NCBI RefSeq assembly: GCF_030272615.1
Contig: NC_081413.1
Span: 551,364,136 to 551,428,135, forward strand
DNA from: Cryptomeria japonica
Lineage: Eukaryota > Streptophyta > Pinopsida > Cupressales > Cupressaceae
Direction: 5' to 3'
Length of the DNA stretch: 64,000 bases
Made by a program: the position numbers and the translations under genes. Under the pieces are notes generated by a model. The model saw only the letters and a program-made list of their open reading frames with translations. It was not told the DNA's origin and searched no databases. This document shows positions 46,901 through 57,878 of this stretch, in pieces. The first letter of the stretch is position 1. Every line of letters starts with the position of its first letter.

Positions 46901-47312
46901 TCATAATGGATAAGAAATAACCATATCAGCAAATTCCAGTCAATATTGCAACACTTTGAAACCAGTTCAAGATGCAAGGGTTCGTAATAACAGAGAAGCA
47001 TTATCTCATGTTAAAGAATGTCAAGAAACATCATTCACTTCCTCTGGAAAATTTTGAGAAAAAACTAAAATTAAATGATGCAGGAATGGGAAAGTATTCT
47101 TTATAAACTTTACCACTTTCTCCAAAGTCATATGGAAAACCAACAAATACAAAAACTCAAATCTAGCAAAATCATATTGAAATATTTGATGGGATATTTG
47201 TAAGAGCTGGAATATTATTCGAGGATATTGAAGAAGAGGACATATTTCATTGGTTATACAAAGATGAAGAAGAAATCAGATCAGCGGCTTTAGATATAAC
47301 TATCCTCGCAAA

Positions 47313-47460
47313 ATAGTATGGCAATGGATTGAGAATGATGCAAAGAATGGGATACCAAGGAAAAGGCCCTATTGGCAAGCATCAAGAAGGCATCACAAAG
47401 ACAATCACACCTCAATCTCAGCATGTTAAAGATAAATCTGGACTTGGGTATGACTAGCAT
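47313..47460 (+). pseudogene. G-patch-like domain of the Tat element
   Basis: About 45 codons read GLRMMQRMGYQGKGPIGKHQ, then EGITKTITPQ and KSGLGY. This is the glycine-spaced pattern of a G-patch (RNA-binding) domain. It lies between protease and RT. A G-patch in this position is found in various plant gypsy-type polyproteins. Confidence 0.65.
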
Positions 47461-47499
47461 ACTCAACCTATACAAAAGAGATATTGTCATCAAAATCCT

Positions 47500-49130
47500 C
47501 AATGGAGAAGAAAAGTAACACCTAAAGAAGAATCATGGCAAGAAATGATACATCATGCAGCTGAAAATACAAACAGAGAATAAATAGACATAGAATATGA
47601 GAAACAACAAGAGGAACTCGTTATTCAAAGAGAGGAGGCTTCCTATAAACAAATGCATCAAGTGCAAGCCAGAATAGAACCTGATCAAGTCATTATAGAA
47701 TCAACAACAGAATCAAATAGAGAACAAAGAGAAGAAGAACATGAGCAACAACAAGAAGAACCTTCCATTCAAAGGGAGGAGTTTGTTTATGAACAAATCC
47801 AAAGAGTGCAAGCAAGTGAAGAACCTGAATAAGAAAAGGGAACAAAACTTGTATCAATTATTAGTGAACTCTTCTCGCCATACAATATTCCTATTAGATA
47901 CAATGGTGGTGTTCTAGAAAGTGATTCTAAAACTGACTCACATGAATATGAAGGGTGTTCAGATCCATCATCTGATCTATCAAGTGGAGAAATTGAAGAC
48001 AAGAATGCTACTCCAAACAATAACATATCTTCCAAGAATTAGAAAGAGAAACATGAAAGAAGACGAGAAGAAATCAAAATCCAAAGAAAGGAAGCATATG
48101 CTAGAAAGCAAGAGGGGGAAAATAAAAGAAGACAAGAAGTCTCAATCCAAAAGATTGAAATGATCACTACTCAATAGTCAGAAGAACAAAAGAGCATGAG
48201 ATATCCATCAATCTCTAATTATCAAGAACCAAGACTTGGTAGAGCCATAGAAGAATTAGTAGCAAGCCAAAAAGGAGAAACAATCGCTCTAGAGGAAGCG
48301 GAATATGAAAGAAGGCAAGAAATGGCAAGAAATGCAATAAAAGCTCCTCAAATATGTCAAATACAAGCAAGTAATGAAACTGATTCAAATGATGAGATAT
48401 TGTCTGAAAAGGTGTGTTATGCAAAAGATATACAATCAATATGATCCATTCATTTGAGGGACAAACGTCAACAAAATGACCACTTGAGGGTGAATCACAA
48501 TTTACTCATTCTAACTTCGCTAGAGCTAATTGGAGGACAATCGGGAGAGTATATCCTAAAGAGAGTGAAATCCTTAACTCGACTAATTTGCCGGAAAATT
48601 TTGACAATTATGTTATGACAATTGAAAACACAAAAAAATTGATCAAGATTATGACCTACCCTTAATCCACCCAGAACTGATTGACTAGGAAAACGACGAA
48701 ACCCCTGAACTTGAAACCTTCCCTAACGACCATGCCATATTTGTATACTTTAATGTTGTTGAACCTGTTATGCCCAAGAAAGCTTCCACCAGTGAATCAA
48801 ATAATGATTCTTGTAGTCAGGAGGGTGTCAAATCTTCTAGTCACAAAAGTGAAATAATAAAACAAAAAAGAAGGTTTGATGTTGAAAACCATTTTATGAC
48901 AACATTAGATCAATCAAAAGACAAAATAAAGGACGTGTCTGATGGTAAAAACCTCCTTGAGGTGCCAGAAGATGGAAGATTTGAAACTTTACCAGAATAT
49001 TTTTAGGAGAGATCAGCTATTCTGATAGAACACACAAAAATTGTTAATATTGGTACCATAGAGTCCTAAGATTCTTCATCCTGCAACATCATTATCAAGA
49101 TAAGAAAGATAGGACTTTACTGAGTTCTTC
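47500..49130 (+). pseudogene. Charged linker between G-patch and RT
   Basis: Codons are extremely rich in Glu, Gln, Lys and Arg (EEHEQQQEE, REEIKIQRKEAYARKQEG and similar), with several short open stretches. It is probably a disordered or coiled-coil spacer of the polyprotein. No enzymatic motif. Broken. Confidence 0.55.
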
Positions 49131-49169
49131 AAAAAGAGGCAAATAGAATTTTCTTGGTCATACGTTGAT

Positions 49170-49975
49170 ATGCCAGGACTTGATCCAGATTTTATTATGC
49201 ATCATCTCAATGTCACTCCAAGAGCTAAACTAGTTAAACAAAAATTTAGAAAGATGCATCCCCATATTGCTCTTCTAGTCAAAGCAGAATTGAAGAAACT
49301 ATTGGATGTAGGGTTCTTAAGACTCGTAGCATATCCAAAATGGGTGTCAACCATTGTGCCAATATCAAAGCAAGACAAAAGTATCAGAGTATGCACATAT
49401 TTCAGGGATTTGAATAAAGCGTGTCCAAAGGATGACTTTCCATTACCCAACATTGATATCATTGTAGATCTATCAGTAGGACATGAAATGTTCTCATTAA
49501 TGGATGGCTTCTTGAGATATAACCAAATCAAGATAGCTCCTGAAGATCAAGAGAAAACAACTTTCACATGCCCTTGGGGTACTTTATGTTGGAACCTTAT
49601 GCCATTTGGGCTCAAGAATGTTGGAGCTACATATCAGAGAGCTATGAAAATAATTTTTCATGACATGATGTATACTTTTATGGAGGAATATGTGGATGAA
49701 ATATTGACAAAATCACATACAAGAGAAGAGCACTTGGAAATTTTAAACAAAATCTTTGATAGACTAGAACAATACAAATTGAGGTTGAATCCAAAGAAAT
49801 GTGCTTGTGGAGTTACATCGGGAAAAATCCTAGATTATATCATATTAGCTCGTGGAATAGAAGTAGATCCAGAGAAAGTAAAAGCTATCATGGAGATGGA
49901 ATCTCCAAAGAATATTAGCCAATTGTGTTCTCTACAAGGGAGATTGCAATCAATCAGAAGGTTCATGTCTTAGTT
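49170..49975 (+). pseudogene. Tat reverse transcriptase
   Basis: A 267-codon open stretch: MPGLDPDFIMHHLNV, VKAELKKLLDVGFLRLVAYP, VCTYFRDLNKACPKDDFPLP, MFSLMDGFLRYNQIKIAPED, MPFGLKNVGATYQRAM and the catalytic-loop region EEYVDEILTKS near 49685-49715. The DLNKACPKDDFPLPNID block is characteristic of the Tat/Athila branch. RT would copy element RNA. It is immediately followed by RNase H. Fossil copy. Confidence 0.9.
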
Positions 49976-50003
49976 AGTTGATTGATGTCATCCATTTACT
50001 CAC

Positions 50004-50530
50004 TTGTTACACAACAATGTTCCATTCAAATGGGATACTAAATGTGAGGAAGCTTTCATGCAAATCGAACAATATCTAGTAAATCCACCTGTGCTAGCAA
50101 CACTAATCAAAGGAAAACCATTGTTTCTATACATCTTGGCAATAGATGTATCATTAGGAGCACTTCTGGAACAGGATGACATCGAAGGAAAGGAAAGAGA
50201 AATTTATTATATCAACAGAACCTTGGTTGGTTATGAGTTGAACTACACAACAGTGGAAAAGACATGTCTAGCAGTGGTATTTGCAACTCAGAAATTGCGA
50301 CATTATATACTTACCCACTCTGTTAAGCTACAAATATTGATCCATTGAAGTATTTACTTAGCAAAGAAACACTAACTGGTCAATTGGCTAAATGGGTCAT
50401 GATATTAAGTGAGTTTGACATTGATTATGTTGATCAGAAAGCCATCAAAGGAAAAGTAATTGCAGATCAACTGGCTAAAGTACCCCTACAAGATGATGCA
50501 CCTTTGCACATTGAGTTTCCTGATGCAGAT
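50004..50530 (+). pseudogene. Tat RNase H (RT-associated)
   Basis: Open stretches with WDTKCEEAFMQIEQYL, KPLFLYILAIDVSLGALLEQ, EIYYINRTLVGYELNYTTVE and then DIDYVDQKAIKGKVIADQLA. This is the standard gypsy RNase H following RT. Broken. Confidence 0.85.
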
Positions 50531-50945
50531 ATTGTTACTATCAGTACCAAGTTTTGGGAATTGTATTTTGATGGCTCCTACACATAACATGGATCAGGTG
50601 CAGGAATTTTATTCATAACACCTCAAGGTCACACCATTCCTAAATCATATAGACTGTGTTTTCCACATACAAACAATACTACAGAGTATGAGGCGCTAGT
50701 CATTGGGATCAAAATGGATATTGAATGGAACATTAAGGAATTACATGTTTATGGAGATTCATAGATAATAATCAATCAGATCAATGATGAATATCAAACC
50801 AAGGATGATAAACAGATGCCCTACAAGAAGCTGATTGAAGATTTCAAAGAACACTTTACTGAAATTGCATTTACTTAGATCCCAAGGAATGAGAACAAAG
50901 CAGTAGATTCCATGGCTACGATAGCATCTCTCTTGCAAACTCAAG
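50531..50945 (+). pseudogene. Second (archaeal-type) RNase H of the Tat element
   Basis: After the first RNase H comes another RNase H-like segment. It starts at KFWELYFDGSYT and continues with GSGAGILFITPQGHTIP, NNTTEYEALVIGIK, YGDS and NENKAVDSMATIAS. The acidic residues expected at FDG, EYEAL and YGDS are present. The extra RNase H is a defining acquisition of the Tat lineage. Broken. Confidence 0.82.
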
Positions 50946-50969
50946 AAAATCAAGATTGTTATTAGTTCA

Positions 50970-52304
50970 TTGTGGAAGAAATCTTTTATCCTACCATTAA
51001 TTCCCCAAATACCCAAATCGTTTGCAACATATATGGAATCGATGTCTCTCTATACGGCCAAACCCATCTGTACCTAAAAGAGGATATCTTTCCCCAAAAC
51101 CTATCCCACAATCAGAAGCGAAACTTTATTCGACAATCAGCTCATTATGATATTATCGTTGATACCCTATATAGGCGAGGTTTGGATAGCACTCTCTTAA
51201 GGTGTCTCAATTGTGAAGAATCTAAGAAGGTTTTGAATGAAGTTCATGAAGGTATGTGTGGCACACACTCGAGTGGTCTTACGTTGGCTAAGAAACTCAT
51301 TCGATTGGGTTATTATTGACCCACTATGGAAAGAGATTCCTTCACATATACTAAAAAGTATAAACAATGTCAGATTCATGGGAATCTCATTCATGCACCG
51401 GCGCAAGAACTACATCCTCTAGCAACATCGTGGCCATTCTCTCAATGGACGCTAGATCTAGTGGGAAAGATAAATCCTTCATCTTCTAATGGACACAAAT
51501 TCATTTTGACTACAACTGAGTACTTCACTAAATGGATTGAAGTAGTGCCCTTGACAATAATGATTGGAAAACAGATCTCATCATTTATCCTGAACTACAT
51601 AATCTGTCGCTATGGTGTTCCTATGACCTTTATCACTGATAATGGGAGACCTTTCAAAAATCAAGATGTAAAAGAACTATGTGAACAAGTCCAGATCCAA
51701 CATAGTTTCTCAACACCATATTATGCACAAGGAAATGGTCAAGTCAAGGAATCAAATAAAACAATCATCAAGATTCTGAAGAAGACAAGCAATGAAGCTA
51801 GTAGAGACTGGCACATTCAGTTGAACCCTGCTCTATGGGCACATCGCACTAGTATTCGTACACCAACGGGGGTGACTCCGTATTGCCTTGTGTATGGATC
51901 AGAAGCAATCTTAACAGTTGAAGTAGAGATACCTTCTCTATGTGTTTCATTGAAAGGAAGTATCCCAGAGGAAGAACAGGGTCTCTAGGCTACATGAATT
52001 AGAACTGATACAAGAACGTCGCCAAAATGCTTCAGATCACTTGAAGACATATCAGCAGAGAATGGAAAGAAGCTACAATCACAAAGTGAAGCCAAGATTA
52101 TTTCAAATAGGAGATCTTGTTCTGAGAGAAAATCAATGCAACCAGCAAGATCGAGAGAAAAAGGGCAAATTTGAGCCAAACTGGTTGGGTCATTTTGTCG
52201 TAGTAGCAACATATGGATCAGGAGCATACAGATTGTCTACACTAGAAGGTGAATGGTTCAATGAAACTATCAATATCATGCATCTCAAGAAGCTTTATGC
52301 TTGA
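50970..52304 (+). pseudogene. Tat integrase
   Basis: The H2C2 part is at about 51230-51390 (EVHEGMCGTHSSGLTLAKKL, then KQCQIHGN). The catalytic core follows: WPFSQWTLDLVGKINPSS, TTEYFTKWIEVVPL, FITDNGRPFKN and YYAQGNGQVKESNK. These hold the D-D-E positions. The C-terminal part to 52304 has NHKVKPRLFQIGDLVLRE and GKFEPNWLGHFVV. It would insert element cDNA. The stretch 51326-51988 is the longest intact part. Broken overall. Confidence 0.88.
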
Positions 52305-54300
52305 AATATCATCAAAATACCATAAAAAGTATAAAAGCAGCAAAATCCAAAAAATAGTACAAAAGAGAAAATCCCTAAAAAGTAGAAAAGAAGAAAATAC
52401 AAAAAAAAAAAGTGAAAACAGCGAAAACGGTGGAAACAATGGAAAAAAATCAAATATATGAAAAAATGCAATAAATTTAGATGGTGAAAACCTGGCAAAT
52501 AGGTGCTATCTAATCACCTCCTTCATCTATTGGTTCACTTTTGCATCGCATCCATTCATTTGCATCATATCTATTTGACCTAAGCCATCAGCAAAAATTT
52601 GCAGCTCACAAAGATTATCAGTTATTTGACATACTTAGCATAGTCACTATCCTTGCATATCTGAACAGTTATCTACATCCTATTCCACCATGGTTTAGAT
52701 CATCATTGTACATCCATAATAAAGTTTGTTTCTAGCTAGGGGAAAAATCTAGAACTTAGCTAGGGCCAACATTTGGAATTTAGAAAATCCAAAAACATCG
52801 AAAAACTTAGAAAAACCAAAAACAATAGGATTTTGAAAGAGACAACGAGTTGTAAGGCAACAAGGCTAAAGCAAAATCAGGATATCCAACAAAGTGAATC
52901 GTGAAACTCAAATTTGGAGATTCAACAAGCAAATGACAACCATATCAATGATCATTGATCATGATGATTATATCTAATTTTGAGAACGTACATGTGACAT
53001 GCATGACTCAATGTTTGTATCTCGATTTTCACTAATCATGTACCTTACGCAACTCGATGATGTTCAAGACTAGAGGAGCTATGATGGGGCATGGTTATTT
53101 TTCTTTGTTTGTTGTTTGTGGTTTATCTCTTAGTATTGTATGTACTTGTCTAAGGACATAATCTACAAAAGATCATCAAGGACGTTCCAAGTCGTATATG
53201 AAAGGAGATAATCCTTGTCTGTTATGCAAGAAATACTCAAGTCATCTTGGTTCCTTATACCTAGATGCTTGTATTAACTTGCTATATCAAAATCCATGTA
53301 AAAAGTACTTGGGTCAACTTGGATCCTTATATCAAGTTGCTTGAATTTTCTTACAACATTTTAAAAGTTCAATGATGAAATCAAGCACTATTCCAAAAAG
53401 GTTGAAAAGATGGTAATCTCATGTAGCTAGGTCATTGCATTTGTATTTTTGCTATAAACATTCATTGTCGGCTGCTTTATAAGCATTTCATCCATATCAT
53501 TTGGGATCAATGGTTGAAATAATGATTGAGTATACTTAGACAAACAAAAAAAATTTGCATTTGCATATACTTGCATTAGTTTGCATTAGGTGCATTACAT
53601 TTTAAATTCATTCATCATGGTTAACTTGCATTTTAGTTGCATTTGAAATCATTTAGGATCATTTCATTATTTTACTTGCATTTTCTTTTCATCATATCAT
53701 TCAACATTTATCATTTATTATTTGCACTCATTTTAATTGCATTAGGTTGCATTAAAGTACATTTCAATATTCATATATCATCATTAAGTGCAAAAGATTC
53801 ATTTATCATTACCTTTAAGTTCATTTTCATCATTAATCATTTAGAGCCATTTATCATTTAGATTCATTTTTGCATCCTTGCATTTAGATTCATTAACCAT
53901 ATCATAACATCACATAAGCATCACAAAATCATCTAATCAACATATGCATGAACATCATGGAAACAAGCATCGCATCATCACATTCATCATTTCATAAATC
54001 ATCATCATAGGCATGACATGGCAATTAGAATCATCACATCATCATATATAAGCATGACATCAATAATCAATGCATACATCATAGATAAGATCATCCTAAT
54101 ATCATCCATAATATCAAATGCATATAGGTCATCAATAGAGCATCATCAAACATCATGCATGATAAATCAAATCAACATCATATAAAGTCCATGTTTGCAT
54201 ATCATCATAAAAATAAATTGTCCAAGTATACAATGAAATCACAAAAATAATAATCAATAATGTACAGTGTCCCATGGTACAAAATCAACTCTTGAAATCA
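52305..54300. other. Low-complexity spacer of the Tat element
   Basis: About 2 kb without genes. 52340-52460 is A-rich with AAAATC words. 53540-53780 is built of TTGCATTAG/CATTTT words. 53880-54180 is dominated by ATCATCA and CATCATA words. It lies between integrase and the antisense PMD gene. Confidence 0.6.
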
Positions 54301-56400
54301 AGTCTAAAAATATGAATCAAGCATGACTATCTCTCTAGCCTGTGGTTCTAGCACCTGTGCCATCATCACCACTTGGAGGGTCTCTCCTAAGACCCACCAC
54401 TCTCTCGCTGCCCTCTCATCTCTGAGATCCCCCATGGTGAGAACTTTGCATGTATATTTGTGCCCATCTCTCTGGAGGAACAACCTAGGAGTAGAGGTTC
54501 TTGTAGTACTCTGCTCGAGGATTCTGATCAATGATCTCTCTCATAGTGTCCCCGTCAGTCCCTGTGTGGCTTCCTATTGTAATATCGCTGCAAGCTACTC
54601 GGCACGACCTTGTCGTGGTATCTCTCTACCCCGCTCATCTGTAAGCTGGGTGATCTGGGTCGGAGCTGCCTGTAATCTCTGAAGTGCACTGTCTCTCTCT
54701 AGAGTAAGAGCATGTACCTGTGCGGTCAATTAAGTAATATGGGATCTTAAATCACTTGCACCATCATCCCCACCCTATCCCAATCCTGACTCTCCATCAG
54801 TTGGAGCCTGTACCCGAGTAGATCTCACAATCCTACGTCTGATTAGCGGGACCTCATCCTCTGAATCCTCCTCCTCATATCTCTTGTGAGCTATTATAAC
54901 ACAAGGATCAGGAGCAATCTGACCAAAATCAATACCTCTACCTTGACCCCTACAGATCCACCTCTAGCTGCTCCAATCCTGCCTACAACCCTGCCCACAT
55001 CTCTCCCTGCCATAGGAAGTGGTATTGCCACTCTCCCAACCCATTTGAAAGGTCCACCTCAAACTTTGGCTCGGCCCCCTCTCCGTCCTTGCCTCCCTCC
55101 GCGACCATCGCCACCCTCATCCCCATCATCTTCCCCAGCCTCCCGGGCAGCTCTGAGCTCTCGCATCCACCTCCATCTCCTCATAATGGGATCATCATAA
55201 TCTGACTCCTCAACTCCTGAGCTGGGAGGAGGGTTTGTTGGATCAGTAATACGAGGGAATGGATGAGTAAGAAGATAATGAGCATAATTAGTTGTGATAC
55301 CTGCATCCAAAATATGAGGTCTCAAATCATATGCAACATGTGGAATAGACAAAAACTTTGTGTATGTTGCATCACAAGACAAGGAAGGTCCCCAATCTCG
55401 CCTGTCCTTGTATGCTCATGCATACATGACCACACCAGAAGGCATATGTTGAAAAATCTCGGACTGTCTCAAAATTTGACCAAATAACAGTCTCTCAATG
55501 ATGAAAGGAGTACGGCTAATCAAGTATCTGCTCTGCAAAATAAATGGTAACACATGAGTATCCTCTAACCAAGGCTCACACTGTACGTATGGCCGCCAAA
55601 TAACAGAGTCCATAGAATCAAGGACCCATCTCCAATACTCTAGCTTACCCAGCTTAGGTTGGGTAATGATACCTCTGTACAAGTAAACAAATGGCTTACC
55701 GTCTCCTCGAACTTTATCATGCACTGGTCGTGTGACAATAATATGCTCCCAACACCAAATTTGTAGGAGTGTGCATCGAGTAGAAAGACTTGTGTCGCAA
55801 TCATACACAACCTGATACAAGTCATGATATAAATGTGCCAACATACAGACCCCACGCATAACGAGTCCTATGCTCCATCATGCTCTAAAGAATACTGCCA
55901 CATTCGACAGCAAACCCTTGTGACCTCCTATCTAGGCATAGGAATCCACCAATCATACCAGCAGGCACAATTGGGAGAGTCTCATATCGCATGATCATAT
56001 CCTCCCATCTGATATATCCATCATCAATGGTATCATCTCCAAAAAGAGTCCTCAGTGCCTCAGTACCTTCTGTGTCCTGATAATCATACTGGACAAGCTC
56101 TCCAGTGACAGGGATGCGTAAAATCCTATAGACATCCTCTAATGTAACACTGATCTCACTAGTAGGCAAGTGAAATGTGTTATGATCATTATGCCATCTC
56201 TCTGTTAAAGTTGTGAGTAAACCCCTATTATGTGTAATATCTGGCATATACAAGAGGTGACGAATACCACAAGCATCAATGTGTCTAACCTCAACCTGAG
56301 ACAACTCTGGAACTAAGTGGCGCATCGCTAAGAATTTCTCCCAACACTGGAAAACATCAAATTTCTCTAGTTTAATCAAACAAGTCTGTCTATCAATCAT
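54300..56400 (-). pseudogene. Antisense PMD gene carried by the Tat element
   Basis: On the minus strand the first open stretch (56400-55885, 171 codons) has VRHIDACGIRHLLYMPDI, LLTTLTERWHNDHNTFHLP, SVTLEDVYRILRIPVTGELV and IGGFLCLDRRSQGFAVECG. The next (55859-55416) has FVYLYRGIITQPKLGKLEYW and CEPWLEDTHVLPF. Together they cover the plant mobile domain (PF10536). A tail follows with HPFPRITDP (about 55300), a Gly/Arg-rich run (55060-55150) and a helical end near 54304-54531. The gene is opposite to gag-pol, so it would need its own promoter. It is broken in at least two places. Antisense ORFs between pol and the 3' LTR, and PMD genes in gypsy elements, are both known in plants. Confidence 0.85.
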
Positions 56401-56699
56401 CTATCCTATCGATCAAACAATTCAAGCAAATCATGCTATTAATCAAATGATCAACATATCAAGCTCTTCATCAGAGACTAAATCGGTCTCTTCGAGCTCC
56501 TATCAAATGAACCAAACCATCAATCATGGTTTCAACAAACAGAGATCCTATCGATCAAAACATCTATAAAGCAATCAAATTGCTTATCAATCAGCAATCT
56601 ATCTATCAAATCAAACATCAATCTATCCAATCAAAAAAATCAAACATCAAATCAAAGGCAATCACAGTGGATTCAAGCATTTGATCAATCAAAACTAAA

Positions 56700-56985
56700 T
56701 TTAAAACAAAAATGCTGCGCATTATAACATATGCGTGATCCAAATATGCACAGGCGCAAAATAGGGCATATGTGCTAACATAAATCACAAATACGTGACC
56801 AAAATCCACGAAAGAACGAACTCAGGCAAATGTGCAATCCTAACTGGCATATGTTCAACCTTAGCATGTAAATGTGCAAACCAAGTAAAAGCGCTAACCA
56901 GGATGACATATGTGTGGACACATAGAGTATAAGCGTGAAACAAACAAAGGCGCTAACCTAAATCACAAATGCGCTAACCTAACTA
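56700..56985 (-). repeat. GCGCTAA word array 5' of PMD locus 2
   Basis: Words such as ATATGCGTGATCC, AGGCGCAAAATAG, AAATGTGCAAACC, AAAAGCGCTAACC, AAGGCGCTAACC and AAATGCGCTAACC occur about every 20-30 nt. The array starts 300 bp upstream of the PMD ATG, the same layout as at 4875-5177. The TRIM is inserted at its outer edge. Confidence 0.6.
56979..56983 (+). repeat. TRIM target duplication, left
   Basis: CTAAC, identical to 57318-57322. Confidence 0.88.
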
Positions 56986-56993
56986 TTGAGACA

Positions 56994-57066
56994 TGGACCA
57001 GCTAGGACTCGAACCTAGGACCTTTCATACGTTGCTGGAGTGCTCTACCACTGAGCTACTGGCCCC
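56994..57066 (-). promoter_or_regulatory. tRNA-like sequence in the TRIM 3' LTR
   Basis: Partner of 57193-57265 in the other LTR. It has the same A and B boxes and the same D and T arms, with changes in the anticodon region. Confidence 0.8.
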
Positions 57067-57192
57067 TCTTGGACCAGTCCATTATCAGTCCGGGTGTGGC
57101 TTATTTCCAACACCAACACCCCCCCTTAAGCCATACCTCTCGTGTGTTTGGGGCTCCTAGCCTAGACCTGGCTCTAATACCATGTTGAGACA

Positions 57193-57265
57193 TGGACCAA
57201 CTAGGACTCGAACCTAGGACCTTCCATACACTGCTGGAGTGCTCTACCACTGAGCTACTGGCCCC
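57193..57265 (-). promoter_or_regulatory. tRNA-like pol III promoter in the TRIM 5' LTR
   Basis: On the minus strand the 73-nt segment has an A box TAGCTCAGTGG and B box GGTTCGAGTCC, both perfect to consensus and spaced as in a tRNA gene (43 nt start to start). The D arm (GCTC/GAGC) and T arm (CTAGG/CCTAG) pair perfectly. The anticodon arm does not fold canonically and the acceptor stem has mismatches, so it is not a working tRNA gene. A pol III promoter at this place would start transcription inside the LTR. Confidence 0.8.
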
Positions 57266-57317
57266 TCTTGGACCAATCCATCGTCGGTCCGAGTGTGGCT
57301 TATTTCCAACACCAACA

Positions 57318-57322
57318 CTAAC
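57318..57322 (+). repeat. TRIM target duplication, right
   Basis: CTAAC, matching 56979-56983. Confidence 0.88.
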
Positions 57323-57878
57323 AAACAAAAGCATGAAACAAAAGCGAGAAAATCGGAAAAATTTCAACAAAACCCTAAATCATGCGAAAAACATGAAAAT
57401 TTATACAGAAATCAAGAACAAAGCTCAGGATAGGCCACTCACCGATGGGTCGTACTCGATAGGTCCCTGATATCGATGAACACACTCAAATCTGTGGTTC
57501 TCATATAGGATCACCATCTTGCCAACTCAACTCCTAGTCAACTCCTCTAAATGTTCAAACAAGACAAATTATAAGTGAGGATAACAATGGACCCATGGTT
57601 ATTATATAATTAACTTTTTGATTTTTTTGAGAAGGGTAATTAATTTTTCTAAAAGGGGGGAATTTTTAAAAATGAATTTTATTGAAAGACCGATTTAATC
57701 AAACTTTTTCATCATTTTATCATGAGATTATTCGCTCAATCAAAATCTTTCAAATTTTCACGATCAATCTCTCGAGGGAGCACACAATCAGGATCTTATC
57801 ACCGACAAGGGGAGTATCGAGACTTGATTTAATCTTTGAAACAATGTTGTCTCAACATCATTTCAAAGAGGGGCAAAA
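57323..57878 (+). other. 3' untranslated part and polypurine tract of the Tat element
   Basis: Non-coding, ending in CAAAGAGGGGCAAAA at 57864-57878, the polypurine tract directly before the 3' LTR. Confidence 0.75.

Larger units (their letters stand above)
56984..57317 (-). mobile_element. TRIM retrotransposon with tRNA-like LTRs
   Basis: A 334-bp miniature LTR retrotransposon lies on the minus strand. It has two 135-bp LTRs (57183-57317 and 56984-57118), a 64-bp internal part and perfect 5-bp target duplications CTAAC. The LTR reads TGTTGGTGTTGG...CTCAACA on the minus strand. Immediately after the 5' LTR is the primer-binding site TGGTATTAGAGCCAGG (57182-57167, initiator tRNA-Met type). Immediately before the 3' LTR is the purine tract CTTAAGGGGGGG. 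There is no coding capacity. By my count the LTRs differ at 10 of 135 positions, all transitions. Each LTR contains a 73-nt tRNA-like sequence. Confidence 0.92.

Noticed and set aside
56700-56985. CRISPR-like array
   Set aside because: The words are degenerate, spacing is irregular, and this is plant nuclear DNA.
57193-57265. Functional tRNA gene
   Set aside because: A and B boxes and D and T arms are good, but the anticodon arm does not fold canonically, the acceptor stem has mismatches, and the unit repeats as part of an LTR.
57192-57470. 92-codon plus-strand frame with an LEPRTFHTLLECSTTELL-like start
   Set aside because: It is a translation of the tRNA-like LTR in the wrong sense; such peptides arise from any antisense tRNA with a B box.
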